Assembly (NCBI GenBank): GCA_963921825.1
Contig: OY997595.1
Span: forward strand, 17,043,228 to 17,107,227
Origin: Erodium maritimum
Lineage: Eukaryota; Streptophyta; Magnoliopsida; Geraniales; Geraniaceae
Reading direction: 5' to 3'
DNA: 64,000 bases
Shown here piece after piece: positions 35,701-46,571 of the stretch. Both the position numbers and the translations under genes were made by a program. Under the pieces are notes generated by a model, which did no database searches, was not told the origin of the DNA, and was given only the letters and a program-made list of their open reading frames with translations. Position 1 is the stretch's first letter. Every line of letters begins with the position of its first letter.

Positions 35701-36693
35701 TTTATCATATTATTGCTATATGTTGATGACATGCTGATTGTTGGGAAGAATATTTCTAGAGTTGACAGGTTGAAGCAACAGCTGTGTCAGGTTTTTGCTA
35801 TGAAGGACTTAGGTCCTGTGAAGAATATTCTTGGTATCAGAATTTCTCGCGATAGAGGCGCGAAGAAGGTATATATGTCACAAGAGCAATATATTGAGAA
35901 GGTGTTGCAAAGGTTCAACATGGACAAGGCTAAAGTGGTTAGCTCTCCTCTTGCTACTCACTTTAAGCTAAGCACAAAGGAGAGCCCTTCTACAGAGAAG
36001 GAGATGGAAGACATGTAGAGAGTTCCATATGCCTCGACAGTAGGAAGCTTGATGTATGTTATGGTATGTACTAGACCCGACATTGCTCATGCAGTTGGAG
36101 TTGTTAGCCGTTTTCTGTCCAATCCAGGTAAAGTGCATTGGGATGCAGTCAAATGGATTATGAGATATCTCCGAGGTACTTCTAGTTTTAGACTTACTTT
36201 CGGAAGTGGAGAACGTATGTTAGTTGGTTACTCAGATTCAGACATGGCACGAGATGTTGATAGCAGAAAGTCCACCTCCGGTTACTTGATGATATTTACA
36301 GGTGGAGCAGTTTCATGGCAATCAAGGCTTCAAAAGTGTGTCGCACTTTCTACTACAGAAGTTGAGTATATTGCAACAACTGAAGCATGTAAAGAGTTGT
36401 TGTGGATGAAGAGATTCATACAAGAGCTTGGTTTAAAGTAGGATCGGTATGTGGTCTATTGTGATAACCAAAGTGCAATCCACTTGAGCAAGAATTCGAC
36501 ATTTCATGCAAAGTCGAAACATATTGATGTGAGGTATCATTGGCTTAGGGATGCTCTTGAGGAGAAGTTGTTTGAGCTTGAGAAAGTTCACACGGATGAG
36601 AATGGATCCGATATGTGCACTAAGGCACTACCGCGAGAGAAACTTGAGGTATGTTGCAAGATTTCCGGAATGGCAATGCCCTCCATTGATTGA
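32704..36693 (+). pseudogene. Copia gag-pol polyprotein with six premature stops
   Basis: One frame runs through gag (MINLNGSNYHVWRGKMEDLL), a zinc knuckle CYHCGQKGHMKKHC (about 33385), protease (IENSGASIHATS, where DSGA is usual), GAG-pre-integrase (LWHSRLSHISEKGL), integrase (DVCGPMKKRTLGG, FIDDHSRKVW, IRTDNRGEY), RT (NKWVYIVK, MDVKTAFLHGDL, LLYVDDMLIVG) and RNase H (VGYSDSDMA, STTEVEYIA, VYCDNQSAI). It ends TGA at 36691-36693. Stops interrupt it at about 32895 (TGA), 34438, 34918, 35122, 36016 and 36439 (all TAG). Domain order with integrase before RT is diagnostic of copia. The frame itself is otherwise kept, so damage is by point changes only. Confidence 0.93.
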
Positions 36694-36706
36694 AACGGGG
36701 GAGATT
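36694..36706 (+). other. Polypurine tract of Tnt1-like element
   Basis: AAACGGGGGAGATT lies immediately before the 3' LTR and is the plus-strand priming tract usual for plant copia elements. Confidence 0.85.
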
Positions 36707-37375
36707 TGTTGGGCTTGTTTCAATTAAATTGAACAAGGCCCAAAGCCTATTTGATGCAACTTAAGCCCAAATGGATGATAGAGTTTCTATATGGATTAGA
36801 AATCAGATTTGGAAGTGTGTGAGTGCCTCCATTGTTGAGAGAGAAGCAAAGAGAGAGAGAAGAAGAAGAAGAGTAGATTTTTCTGCAGAATTCCAGTCCG
36901 ACCAGCCACGTTCAAGAGTCCGATCGGAGGTTCATCCAAAGTCCGATGATGCTGATTTTTGAGTGAATGTTCTCCACATATAGGTATTCAAAGTGGACGG
37001 TGGAATTTGGGTTTTGACGGTTCGTTTTTCAGATACACGAGCTGCAAGTTGGGCCACCAAGTTGGTGAGATTCCTCTTCTTTCTTGAGTTTTGTTGCTAG
37101 TTCCAACACTAGGTTGTGTTGAGATATTGTGTATGCCTCTAATTTGATTAGAGAGATATTGTACCCATTAAAGTTGATAGTGGATGATTAAGAGGCCTAG
37201 AGGGTCCCGTGGTTTTTACTTCTCGTCTTGAGAAGGTTTTCCACGCTAAATCTTGTGTGCATTGTGCTTGGTGGTTTGCTCTGTTTGTTGGTTTCCTATA
37301 AGGTGTGCACAGGTGTGAGAGAATTTATTCCGCTGTGTTGCATTTATCTGTTGTTATTTGGTATTCTCCCTATCA
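36707..37375 (+). repeat. 3' LTR of Tnt1-like copia element
   Basis: It is nearly identical to the 5' LTR and of equal length to within one base. It ends TATTCTCCCTATCA before the flank CCTAC. Confidence 0.93.
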
Positions 37376-38617
37376 CCTACTACACTCAGCTAGTAAGAGA
37401 ACTTATTGTCATTCTTGGTCCTAGCTTTGATGAACGTTAGAATCCTAATTTCCACAAGGTCATTGTAAGAGGCAAGGTCATTGATGTCAATGTCTAGGAA
37501 GGACTACAATAATGCCAAGAATATGTACGTTTGTGCTTGATGAGGTAGCCAAGGAGATATCTTGAACGTCTGAGAAGAAATGGCAAGCAAATGTACTCGC
37601 TAGGCTCATTTACATTGTAGGAAAGAAGCCTCTACCACTATCCTTCAATATGAAGCAGCTTAGGATGTCAAGGAAGATGTCCGAGAAGATGTTAAGGCAG
37701 AAGCCTCCTCTTCAGAATCTGCTTATCTCTAAAGTTATGAGTTATATGTCATCCCTGAAGATAGTCAGTGATCTCAGGATCTTCTTGTTAATTTCTCAAG
37801 GACCTCAAAAGTTCAAATATGTCGTTGATTGAGTAACAAAAGTTGATAAAAAAAATATTGTACCAACTTCTGCCTGGAAATGCTTGTCATGCTCATTCCC
37901 TACTTAGAGTCTTAGGAGTTGTTGAAAACTCTGAGAAGTTGTGATCAGCCAATGAAGTTGTGATCACTATGTAGTCCATCTTATTTAGGATTGGTTTAGT
38001 TTAGTGGAAGACAAGTTAATCTAACCTGAGTGTCTCCCAACTGAAAGGAAACTAACATGCTTTTGATGTTGCACGCTTTGAAAAATTAAGATCTATATTG
38101 GGACTTTGCTCCATTGAGCAATAAGTTGGTTGAATCGATCAGGGAAGGTATGTGAATTGAGTTTAGTTGATATTTCAAATTCTTTGATAGTTCGTGTGTA
38201 CACTTTGTTTGAGTAGCTAGGTACCTCCAAATCTGCATCAAGGAGCTCGCAAAGATGTTGTACTATATGTCAAATCTGAAGCTAGTCAGTCACTTCTGGA
38301 TCTACTGTTTATCTGTCTTCTCTTATCAATGTTTCAAGTTGTTATCCTAGGAGAAGAGGAATGCTTGCTGATCTCCCTATCAATCTGAAAAGTCACTATA
38401 ATCTTGTCCAATTAATTGGTTATTTACCTTTGACAATTTCTTGTGGCAACGAGGGTAGAAGCTATATATCCATGTTACCGCTACGTAACCATGGTTTTTC
38501 ATGCTATTTGGTGATGATGAAGTGGTATTGATGAGTGTGCATGCTAAGGAAAGTTGTCATCCCCTGCCCTGAACTGAAGGACATATGGTGTTATTCGATG
38601 CTTGCCTCAAAAATGGC
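37376..38617 (+). pseudogene. Env-like region and 3' part of Sirevirus-like element
   Basis: The env-like frame interrupted at 31984 resumes here. VRELIVILGPSF at about 37388 and the LARLIYIVGKK piece near 37595 are typical blocks of the plant envelope-like/PF20167 family. The frame is broken several times after 37440. The remainder to 38617 is non-coding 3' sequence. The function of env-like ORFs in plant copia elements is not established. Confidence 0.65.
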
Positions 38618-38630
38618 CAAAGGGGGAGAT
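38618..38630 (+). other. Polypurine tract of Sirevirus-like element
   Basis: AAAGGGGGAGAT lies directly before the LTR start TGTTGTTATATT, as is usual in Sireviruses. Confidence 0.8.
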
Positions 38631-39235
38631 TGTTGTTATATTTGTATTGGCTACATTTGAGTCAATCAAGATGTCAACTAGGATGTCAATAAACATCATC
38701 TGTGAGCAACTGATGCGAAGCTAAGCGAAGATGTCAGTTAAAAATGTCATTGACATGAAAGTGTATGACATGACACACATGTGGATTTTATCGAGTATAT
38801 CCAGAACATGTCCATCTTTATCCGATGCTGAAGATATATTTTCTTTACTTATAGATACTCATTATTAGAGTTCTAATTTTATTAGGAAATGAGATTGTAT
38901 TCTTTCCAAAATTAGAAGATATGTACAAAGATCCTTATGGATTAATTTTATTAGGAGTTTTGAGATAGGTTTGTCACTCTACTATAATAACATAGGTTTG
39001 ATCTTGATGATCTGAGAAAATTGTATGTTGATTATTACTTTATAGTGAACATCATTCCACTAATAGAGTACCCCCAAACGTAGGTGATGATGCACCGAAC
39101 TGGGTAACCAATTGTGTGTCTCTATATACTTGGTTGTTTTACTTTTTGTTTCCATTTTGTTATAACATAAGATGTCAGTGCACCAGTCTTAACATCTTTA
39201 ATGACATCTTGGTCCTGGACCTAAGTAGAATTTCA
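38631..39235 (+). repeat. 3' LTR of Sirevirus-like element
   Basis: It starts TGTTGTTATATTTGTATTGG and ends GTAGAATTTCA. It is homologous to 24815-25761, with about 420 bp missing from its middle near 38955. The following bases CTATC would be the target duplication, but the left partner is lost. Confidence 0.8.
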
Positions 39236-39712
39236 CTATCATTTATTTATTAGATACTTCTTTAAATTTTCAACCAAATAGTGAATGATGGCATTCATAT
39301 TAAAAAACACAGTATCTATATTATTAGTGACGTTGAGGTTTTAACTAACTAGGAAATAAATGTGTAAACTCAAATTCGATTCGATTTGGCTTGCTTGTTT
39401 ATTTTTCCCCTATAAATATCAGATAAAAATAAATTAATTAAAAAAAATCAATATTAAATGAGCCAACTCACGAGTTTTAAAAGTTTTGGTTCGAATTTGT
39501 CTCATGTATTAAAATATCCAATATATACTCGAATTCGAATTTGTCTCATGTATTTAATTATGAAGCTCAAACTAATTCGTTAAAGAGAACGCATTCATAC
39601 GAGAAAGAAATGAATAACAATAATCATGGAATAACACTTGTTTCAATATTTTTTTAGTCTATAGATTTTTAATAGGGCTTCGTCCTCTCTTCCTTATCAT
39701 TTTCTCACAATC
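39236..39712. other. AT-rich DNA without a recognised feature
   Basis: No gene, RNA or clear repeat boundary was seen. Short direct repeats of TTCGAATTTGTCTCATGTAT occur at about 39490 and 39534. Confidence 0.4.
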
Positions 39713-39719
39713 GTGCAAT

Positions 39720-42333
39720 CATGGTTGTCCAGTCCTCTTCCTCATCCTCTTCTTATACTACGGCAGTTGCTGGATACACCACCTCCTCCTCGCCGAAGAT
39801 GTCGGCAACATACTCTACCAACCTCCTTACAAGCTCGACTTCCCCTCCTCGAAGACCTTCGTTGTCTCTTCGGCGAGCGCCTCCGTCCCCGCGATGAGCT
39901 CTTCCTATCCAGATTGGCTCAGACCTTCAACCGTCTCGGTATCTCTCCAGCCAATCATTGTATGGCTTCATATCGGGCCTTATGCCATCGCTGCACCTCC
40001 CTTAATCCACCATGCAGTGCCAGTTACCAAGTGTAGTTGCACCCCAACCTCGCCTTGTTGCTCTCCTGCTCACCGGCTAGTCATTTCCAGGCCTGGGAAA
40101 CCGCTCCTGATGCTTCCCTCTTCCTCGAGGGAAATGGAAGTTATTGAAGAGTGTCTAGGAGGTGGCGTATCCCTTAAAGATGACTTGGATGAAGATGATG
40201 TGGTGATGGTTCTTATTGAAGTTGTTCCGGCAGCCGCCGACAGCCAATATCGCCACTCACTGGCTGAAAGAATTGTGGCAAATAGATGCAACCCAAAGGT
40301 CCTTTGTGGCGTTATGATACAATTCTGGAAGGCCAACGGGTTGGAGATCGAGTGCCTCTCCAAGGAAGTGTTCGCCTTCCATTTTCCAACCCAAGCAACA
40401 CTAGACATCGTTCGTCATAAGGGGTCATGACAATTTAGCGGTTACCTGTTGTTCATGGTACTGCTTCAACCCTACATGCAACCGATTTACATCTCATTTC
40501 GCTTCATGGAAATAATGTTGGAGGCTTACAACGCTCCGGGGGATGAACGAAATGCCCCCATATGATACCTACTTGTTAATACCTTGGCACTGAGGTACTC
40601 ACACATCGTCGATAGGATGACTCCCTCTGGTTCCGAGTTAGTCTATATGTGGATAGACCCCGTATCCGTATTACGCTCCAATTCCCTAGTCATTTGAATC
40701 CATGACTGTAGGCCTACTATATAATATACTACCTGGCTTTTGCGTCCAATGTGGAAGGCTCACTCACTGATTCCGATCCTGCCAAGCACGTATCCCAAGA
40801 GTAGGCAGAGAAGAGGTTCGATTTGATGACTCCCTCCACGTCCTGATATGGGTTGACACAAACAAGTTGCTCAGGACGGAGTGGGGAGCGCCCAAGAAGA
40901 GAAGGTACCCCCGGTGGAGGTTTTGCTGACATATCTCACATTATGATATGAGGAGACTAAACAAAAACATAGGAGGACTCTTTTTACACCTCCGAGATTT
41001 CCTGCATTGTCCGAGGAGGGGGAGTTTTGTGTGAAGACCTGTGACTTGGCTAAAGAGGATCCCGAGGGGATACCTCCAGTTTTTCAGTGGGCACATCCAG
41101 AATGGTCAGATGGGACAGGCATGATCGCAAAGACATGTGACCTGGCTGGCGAGAATTAGGAGGAAGACCGGGAGGCGCATGAGGAAGATCTAAACTATGT
41201 TAGTAAGAGCCCCACACAGTCACTAACACCTTCTCTAGGAGGCCCACAAATCAATGCTAAGATCTCCTCTCGGGTGGGGAAACAAAAAGAACCTTGTGAG
41301 CAATCAGGGGGGCATGAGTCCCAAGCGATCAAAGGTTCTAAAGGCGAACTGGCTAGGAAAAATAGGGTATTTCTCATTTGAACATGACAGTTGAAACAGG
41401 CCCTTGATTTCTCAAGGCTCTCGACCACAAGCCATCAATTGGTGGATGAAGAAGAGGACGACTCCAATCAGGCTAGGGCTTCTCAACACCCCCGCTAGGA
41501 GCCATGAGTTACCATGAGGATAGAGGGGTAAAAGGATGGTGGACTACCTCTTATGATCTGGGAGCGGTTTTGTCTGCTATGTCTTGAAGAAGCAAGAATA
41601 CACCACACACGTTATCCCATTTTAGTTCGCTTCATTTTATTTCTAGTTAATTTATTTTGGGTTCTCTTACAATCAAGGGTAGGAATTAGAAATTATGCAT
41701 CTTTGTCTAAGATGAAAATTAGACTACTTCAACGGGTCTAAGAACATCAGATTACCTATAAGAGGCTTGGAGTTATTCTGGTACATGGGGCGGAGCTATA
41801 TTATCACCAGCCCCCCCCCCCCCCCCCCCCCCCCCCCCTTTAGTACTTATTTTTATTCTAAGTTCTTGTGTGATTTTATTTTGAATTCTACTTTATTAAC
41901 TAGTTATTCTAATTTTTTCAATTATCCCCCTTAAAATAAAAATAAAAAATAATTTTTTTACTTTCTTGTAATTTTAATTTTCTAATTTAGTTACTTTATA
42001 TTCTTTCTTATTTACATCATTGTTTAGGGTTTAAGCCTGAATTTTATTTTCTTCATTTTTATATGGAATCTCGACATCACATCTTACAATAATTAAATAT
42101 TTATTGTTATAATGTTATTTTACAATAATCAAGTACTTATAATATTTTGTAATATTATTTTATATTATAACAACATTATGTATTAGAGTTTTAAAATTTT
42201 TATGCCCCCTCACTGAAAAAACTTTTGACTCCACCATTGGTGGTTCCCTGGGCGGTTAGCCTTATCTTTGTAAGGTTTGATTGACATGATTAATGTGATT
42301 TCCTCTCGCCTGTTTCGAAAAAAAAAACGTATT
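39720..42333 (+). pseudogene. LINE remnant with ORF1 only (DUF4283-like)
   Basis: The start MVVQSSSSSSSSYTTAV at 39720 is followed by a Ser/Pro-rich stretch. A better-kept frame (39894-40430) then reads HSLAERIVANRCNPKVLCG, then FWKANGLEIECLSKEVFAFHF, the DUF4283 pattern of plant LINE ORF1 proteins. More diverged coding-like sequence runs to about 41745. The 3' end CGCCTGTTTCGAAAAAAAAA near 42333 looks like a LINE tail. No endonuclease or RT is present. An AT-rich segment bounded by GGGCGGAGCTATATTA and TTTGACTCCACCATTG (41785-42240), with a 28-base C run, seems to be a later insertion. Confidence 0.6.
41811..41838. repeat. Homopolymer C28
   Basis: Twenty-eight consecutive C residues follow ATTATCACCAG. 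It may be real or an assembly artefact. Confidence 0.95.
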
Positions 42334-42496
42334 CGTCAAATATCGATGCATTCACATTCCTAACTAATAAGAATTAGAATTTTTCTATTATCTCATGTCA
42401 TCTACTTATTTTAATTATGGTTAGTAATAAGGGATATATTTTCTCTCTCGCGTGTCGAGTGATCTCTCCTGAAAACCCTAGCCCCTAACCTAGCCT

Positions 42497-44498
42497 ATGG
42501 AGCTCTCTACCACCGATGTGGTTGTTGACTAGACTATTGTCCCTGCCGATCTTGTCATGTCGCTGCTTGCCTTAGTGTAGTTCTCGGAACTTGTGCCTCC
42601 ACCTCGCCCTTCTTCCGAGGTGGTTCTTTTAGAGCAATGACCTCAAAGGAGACCGAAGCCTAACTTATCTGCTCCGATCTCCCTTCCTTCACCGTCTGCT
42701 AACCCATCACAACTAGTATCCACGTCTCTCGTGGCCTCTCCTCGGGGACTTCTTCACCGTCGAGTAAGTCATGTTGGGGACAATCGCTGAAGATTGTTGA
42801 TGTGCCTTCTCCTGCAAGCAACATTAGGGTTTTCGACCCTACGCCGGAAGCCCCTCTTGTTGACGGTGCCCCTCGAGTATCACAATCCACGATTGTCTCC
42901 AGCCTCACTCCACCGCCTCTGCCTACTCCATCAGCCGTCTCGCCGCTCCTAAAGGTTCTCACCGACGTTCCGTCGCCCCCACGGTATCGAGACCCCCTTC
43001 GTGGGAAAGCTCTCATGGTTGAGCTAGGGAGGACGACTCTAGAGACTCTCTAAGATGGGATTTCAATCCCTAATGCGGAGAGGGTCCCTGTTATTATGGC
43101 CCTCTTTACTCCACCACGGGGTATGCTCCATCGTCGCCGGGTCTTCAAAGCCAAGGAGAGCGGCGTTCCAACTGGGACAAAAGACCGTGTCGGAGTCCCT
43201 TGAATCTCACATGGCTAGCATCCAAGATGGCCTCTCAGCATGCTCGTTGGAGTAAGAGAAGGAGGCCGATGTCCTGGTTCCATACTCCTCAGTGACCCTC
43301 ACGATCATGACTCGCTAGCAGTTTGTCATGATGGGCAAACTATGGGCCTCTAAGCCTCCCCGAAAGGAGGTTTTGCTCCAAGTTATCACTAAAGCATGGG
43401 GGAAGTCGGTTGAGGGCTTAGTGATCAAGGACATCGGTCCTGACAATTTTGGTTTCTACTTTGAGACGGAGGATGCTCGTGCATGGGTTCACGGAAACAA
43501 ACCTTGGTGCTTCAATGGGCGTCCGCTCCTGCTCGGCGATTTGGAACCCATGGCGAGGGAGCCCCCTGCTCTAGATCGACTTTAGTTATGGGTTCACGCC
43601 CACGGTCTTTCGCCATTGGTCAGGACCCGATCTACTAGGGAGACGATTGGCGCTGCTTTGGGACTGAGAGTTGATGTCCCGTGTAACAAGTGGGGCCTAT
43701 GCTGGGGAGGAATGGTGCGGGTCAGATTTTGGAACCTAATGGAACGATCTTTGCGATGTCATCTACTCCTACGTTTTCGAGAATTTTCTTATCTAGTTCG
43801 TGTTTCCCTTACATATACAAAACTACATGGGTTCTGCTTTAATTGCGGATTTATAGGCCATGAGATACATGAGTGTAACCGGATAGAGATTGATCCTCCA
43901 CGGTACGACTCATCTATACTAGAGTACCATAGGGATCTGCTCGTCATGCCTTATGCAACAGGGGTCGTCAGGAACCTCAGCGCCCTATATCCTTAGGTAC
44001 TGCACCTAAGGGCACTTTACCTCGGGAAAGGGGCCCAGTTGTATCCCTAAGTACTATAAAGGTAGAGCTGGACTTAGAGCTGGGTCTGAATTTAGAGCAG
44101 GAGTTGGGGGAGTGAAGGGGGGTCCACTGGGGAACCTCGGGAGGATCAGGAGAGGGCGGGGTAGCATCGTCGTCAGGAGGAATGAAAGGGATTCATGACT
44201 ATAGGGACTGGCCCTCGGAGGGATTCCTGGTTAGAGCTCTGCCTCCCTTTAAATCTGATAAAAGCAGGTTCGGCCGCACTCTATAGAGTATGAAACGTTT
44301 AGGCAATCCCTTGAGTAGTCATAGTCAGTTTCATTATAGTTTGGTTTATAATTGCCTTATGGATTGTCATCCAATATTGTCTATATCGATTATATTGTTA
44401 AAAGAATAGCAAATAGTTATGCTCTGTTCTTAGTAGTCGGGGGATGCTTTCCTGATGTACTTATTTTAATGAAATTTGTACCTCCTAGTAAAAAAAAA
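42497..44498 (+). pseudogene. Second LINE remnant with ORF1 only (DUF4283, zinc knuckle)
   Basis: The reading starts MELSTTDVVVD at 42497 with a Pro-rich N-terminal region. DUF4283 follows (43328-43585: MMGKLWASKPPRKEVLLQV, then NKPWCFNGRPLLL). A CCHC knuckle of the zf-CCHC_4 type, FCFNCGFIGHEIHEC, lies at about 43836-43880. Frame changes and stops separate these parts. The 3' end has nine A residues at 44490-44498 after TTTTAATGAAATTTGTACC, a LINE-like tail. No ORF2 is present, as in the neighbouring unit at 39720-42333, with the same orientation. Confidence 0.7.
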
Positions 44499-45080
44499 CT
44501 AACAAGGATTTGAATATAACTAATTTTTTTCACATTACCAAAAATTAGGAAACAAAAAAAAAAGTAATTTAATAAAACTATAAAAATTTGACAAACACGT
44601 GAAACACGAAACATTATATTTTTTAATAAACACATTTGTTTTATAAAATTACAATAGTTTGAGGAGGACACGTGCCCGCAAGTGTGAAATAACAAGTTGG
44701 TACACCTTACAAAAATAAAACTTTGTCCTATGTATTATTGAGCGCTAGTAGCTAATTTAATGTTTATTAAATTAGGTTATCTAGGGCCCAAAATAAATTA
44801 TCCAACTTTTAGAACGTATCTAGAATAGAATCAAAGAATAATTCCTTTTCCATATCACAATCAGATAAAAGAAAGTAAATAAAAGTTTTTTCAATGTATG
44901 TCAAAAAATACCCCGGAAGTGAAAATTGCATACATGTGAATGCATTTTTTTTTTTGAAATTGTGAATGCAATTCTATGATCACACACACTCCCAATATTT
45001 GAAATGGCCTTGATTTGCTTGTGTTAAATTTCATGTCACCATCTCTAGTCCCCTTCAATAACCCCACTTGTCACAATCCC
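44499..45080. other. AT-rich intergenic DNA
   Basis: No gene or element boundary was recognised in this AT-rich stretch. Confidence 0.4.
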
Positions 45081-45096
45081 GAACATCATATTTTAT

Positions 45097-45520
45097 TTTT
45101 TTGATCGAAAATAGGGATATTATAACTTTAAAATATTCGCCTTTGAGTACAGAAATGAAACTATAATGTGATTGAAAAACAAGAACTAAATATTAAATTT
45201 GCTCCTGGACATAGAGGTTGATTGGACAGAAGAACTGCGGTAGCATCCGTGGACACTGATACAACATAAGCCAACACTGATCGAGCAGATCTAGCGTGAA
45301 TCTTTGTAGAGGTGGACTGATAACTCCCCCGGGATGTCAGTGTGCATCGTCCTCCCTTGACAGATACTGGTATGGCTTCTAAATGCAGGAGTGCTGACCC
45401 CGAACTGGCAGGGAAGAACCTTGTCGGCTTTTGGTGGAACCGTTGCCACCTTACATTCAGAGAGGCGGTACAGCCGACCGACCCCTCCCTGAACCCCTGA
45501 GGACTCATTCCTGGAGGCGA
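45097..45520 (-). mobile_element. Short retroposed unit with 16-bp target duplication
   Basis: A 424-bp unit is flanked by GAACATCATATTTTAT (45081-45096) and GAACATCACATTGTAT (45521-45536), direct repeats with two mismatches. A short T run at 45097-45101 with TTGATCG after it is a minus-strand tail like the other L1-type ends in this window. A minus-strand frame of 122 codons spans it but resembles no family I know. It is probably a 5'-truncated or SINE-like copy moved by a LINE. Confidence 0.65.
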
Positions 45521-45685
45521 GAACATCACATTGTATTACTTATTTTAAGGAAATTTTGATGTTTTATATTTAAAAATAGAGAAAATTTGTTTTGTATGTT
45601 ACCATGATTTTGAAATCCATAAACCTTATCGCTCCATTTGGATTTTTTAAGTTGTTCCTAATAAAATAAATAATAATAAAATAAA

Positions 45686-46181
45686 GGGTTAAATGTTGAA
45701 ACTTACCCTTATGTATTGGTCACGAACACTATGTTACCCTCCTTTTCAAAATCACATTTGCGGTACCTTATCTATTGATCACGTGATTCCGTTAGGAAAA
45801 ATAGACGGTAAAATACCGTTTTTTTCATTCCGTTAGTCATATGACCTCAAGTGTCATATAATGGATGGTAAAATGCCATTTTTTCCTTCATTATTTGACT
45901 TTTATACATTTTATAAGGAACATTACCATTGCACCCTCGTTCTTGTCCGTTATAAAATATATAGATGTCAAATACTCAAGGGAAAAAACGTCATATTACC
46001 ATCCATTATATGACACTTGAGGTCATATGACTAACGGAATGGAAAAAACGATATATTACCGTCCATTTTTCCTAACGGAATCGCGTGACCAATAGATAAG
46101 GTACCGCAAATATGATTTTGAAAAGGAGGGTAACATAGTGTTCGTGACCAATACATAAAGGTAAGTTTCAACATTTAACCC
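45686..46181. mobile_element. Foldback MITE, 496 bp
   Basis: The two halves are long inverted repeats. The left end GGGTTAAATGTTGAAACTTA matches the complement of the right end, and pairing continues for about 215 bp to a short central loop near 45900-45960. There is no coding capacity. The long TIRs suggest a Mutator-type foldback MITE, but a clean target duplication could not be defined in the A-rich flanks. Confidence 0.82.
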
Positions 46182-46571
46182 AAAACTAAATAGAATGAAA
46201 CATCTGTACCGTCGAATATTCAAATTTTTATATTTGAGAAAAATAAATTAGAAGTTATATTTAATTTAAAAGATAAAATAACGTGAATAATACTGCTTAC
46301 AGACAAAAGTATAGAGGGGGACCACCCTCCACTGTCCAAAAATTTAGCCATATCCACTGATATTAAGCAATGCAATATGAGATGGCAGGCTTTTGACCAC
46401 ATTAACATATATTTTTTTTCATACAAAAAAATTGTCATTATCATCGTTTGGAGGACCATCAAATTTATTTTGGACTCATTTCATGTGTTCGGACACAGCG
46501 TCTCATGTAACGTTTTCGACATGTTTCTAATGCCTGCCTATGTGTGACTGAGGTTGCATGGATGAGTAGGA

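Larger units (their letters stand above)
31985..37375 (+). mobile_element. Nearly complete Tnt1/Tork-like copia element, young
   Basis: The LTRs at 31985-32654 and 36707-37375 are about 670 bp and differ by roughly ten substitutions plus microsatellite length, so they are about 98-99% alike by eye. Both run TGTTGGGCTT...CTCCCTATCA. Flanks are CATAC and CCTAC, a 5-bp target duplication with one change. The interior carries a primer site, a single gag-pol frame with several stops, and a purine tract before the 3' LTR. It has inserted in the env-like region of the older Sirevirus-like element. Confidence 0.93.
24815..39235 (+). mobile_element. Old Sirevirus-like copia element, gag and env-like but no pol
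   Basis: The outer frame of this region is one degraded plus-strand element with LTRs at 24815-25761 and 38631-39235. It has a primer site after 25762 and a purine tract AAAGGGGGAGAT before 38631. Gag pieces (25880-26390, 29872-31000) carry two zinc knuckles in the order known from SIRE1-type elements. A charged region leads to an envelope-like ORF relic (31850-31984 continuing at 37376-37880). No protease, integrase, RT or RNase H of its own is seen between the knuckle at 30990 and the env-like part. Removing the two nested insertions leaves about 5.5 kb, too short for a complete Sirevirus. Confidence 0.75.

Noticed and set aside
31985..37375. pol of the Sirevirus-like element
   Set aside because: This pol is bounded by its own LTRs, primer site and target duplication and is of Tnt1/Tork type, so it belongs to the nested copia element.
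41780..42240. Complete DNA transposon between GGGCGGAGCTATATTA and TTTGACTCCACC
   Set aside because: The ends resemble common plant repeat termini, but a clear inverted repeat and target duplication could not be matched. It is only noted inside the LINE remnant.
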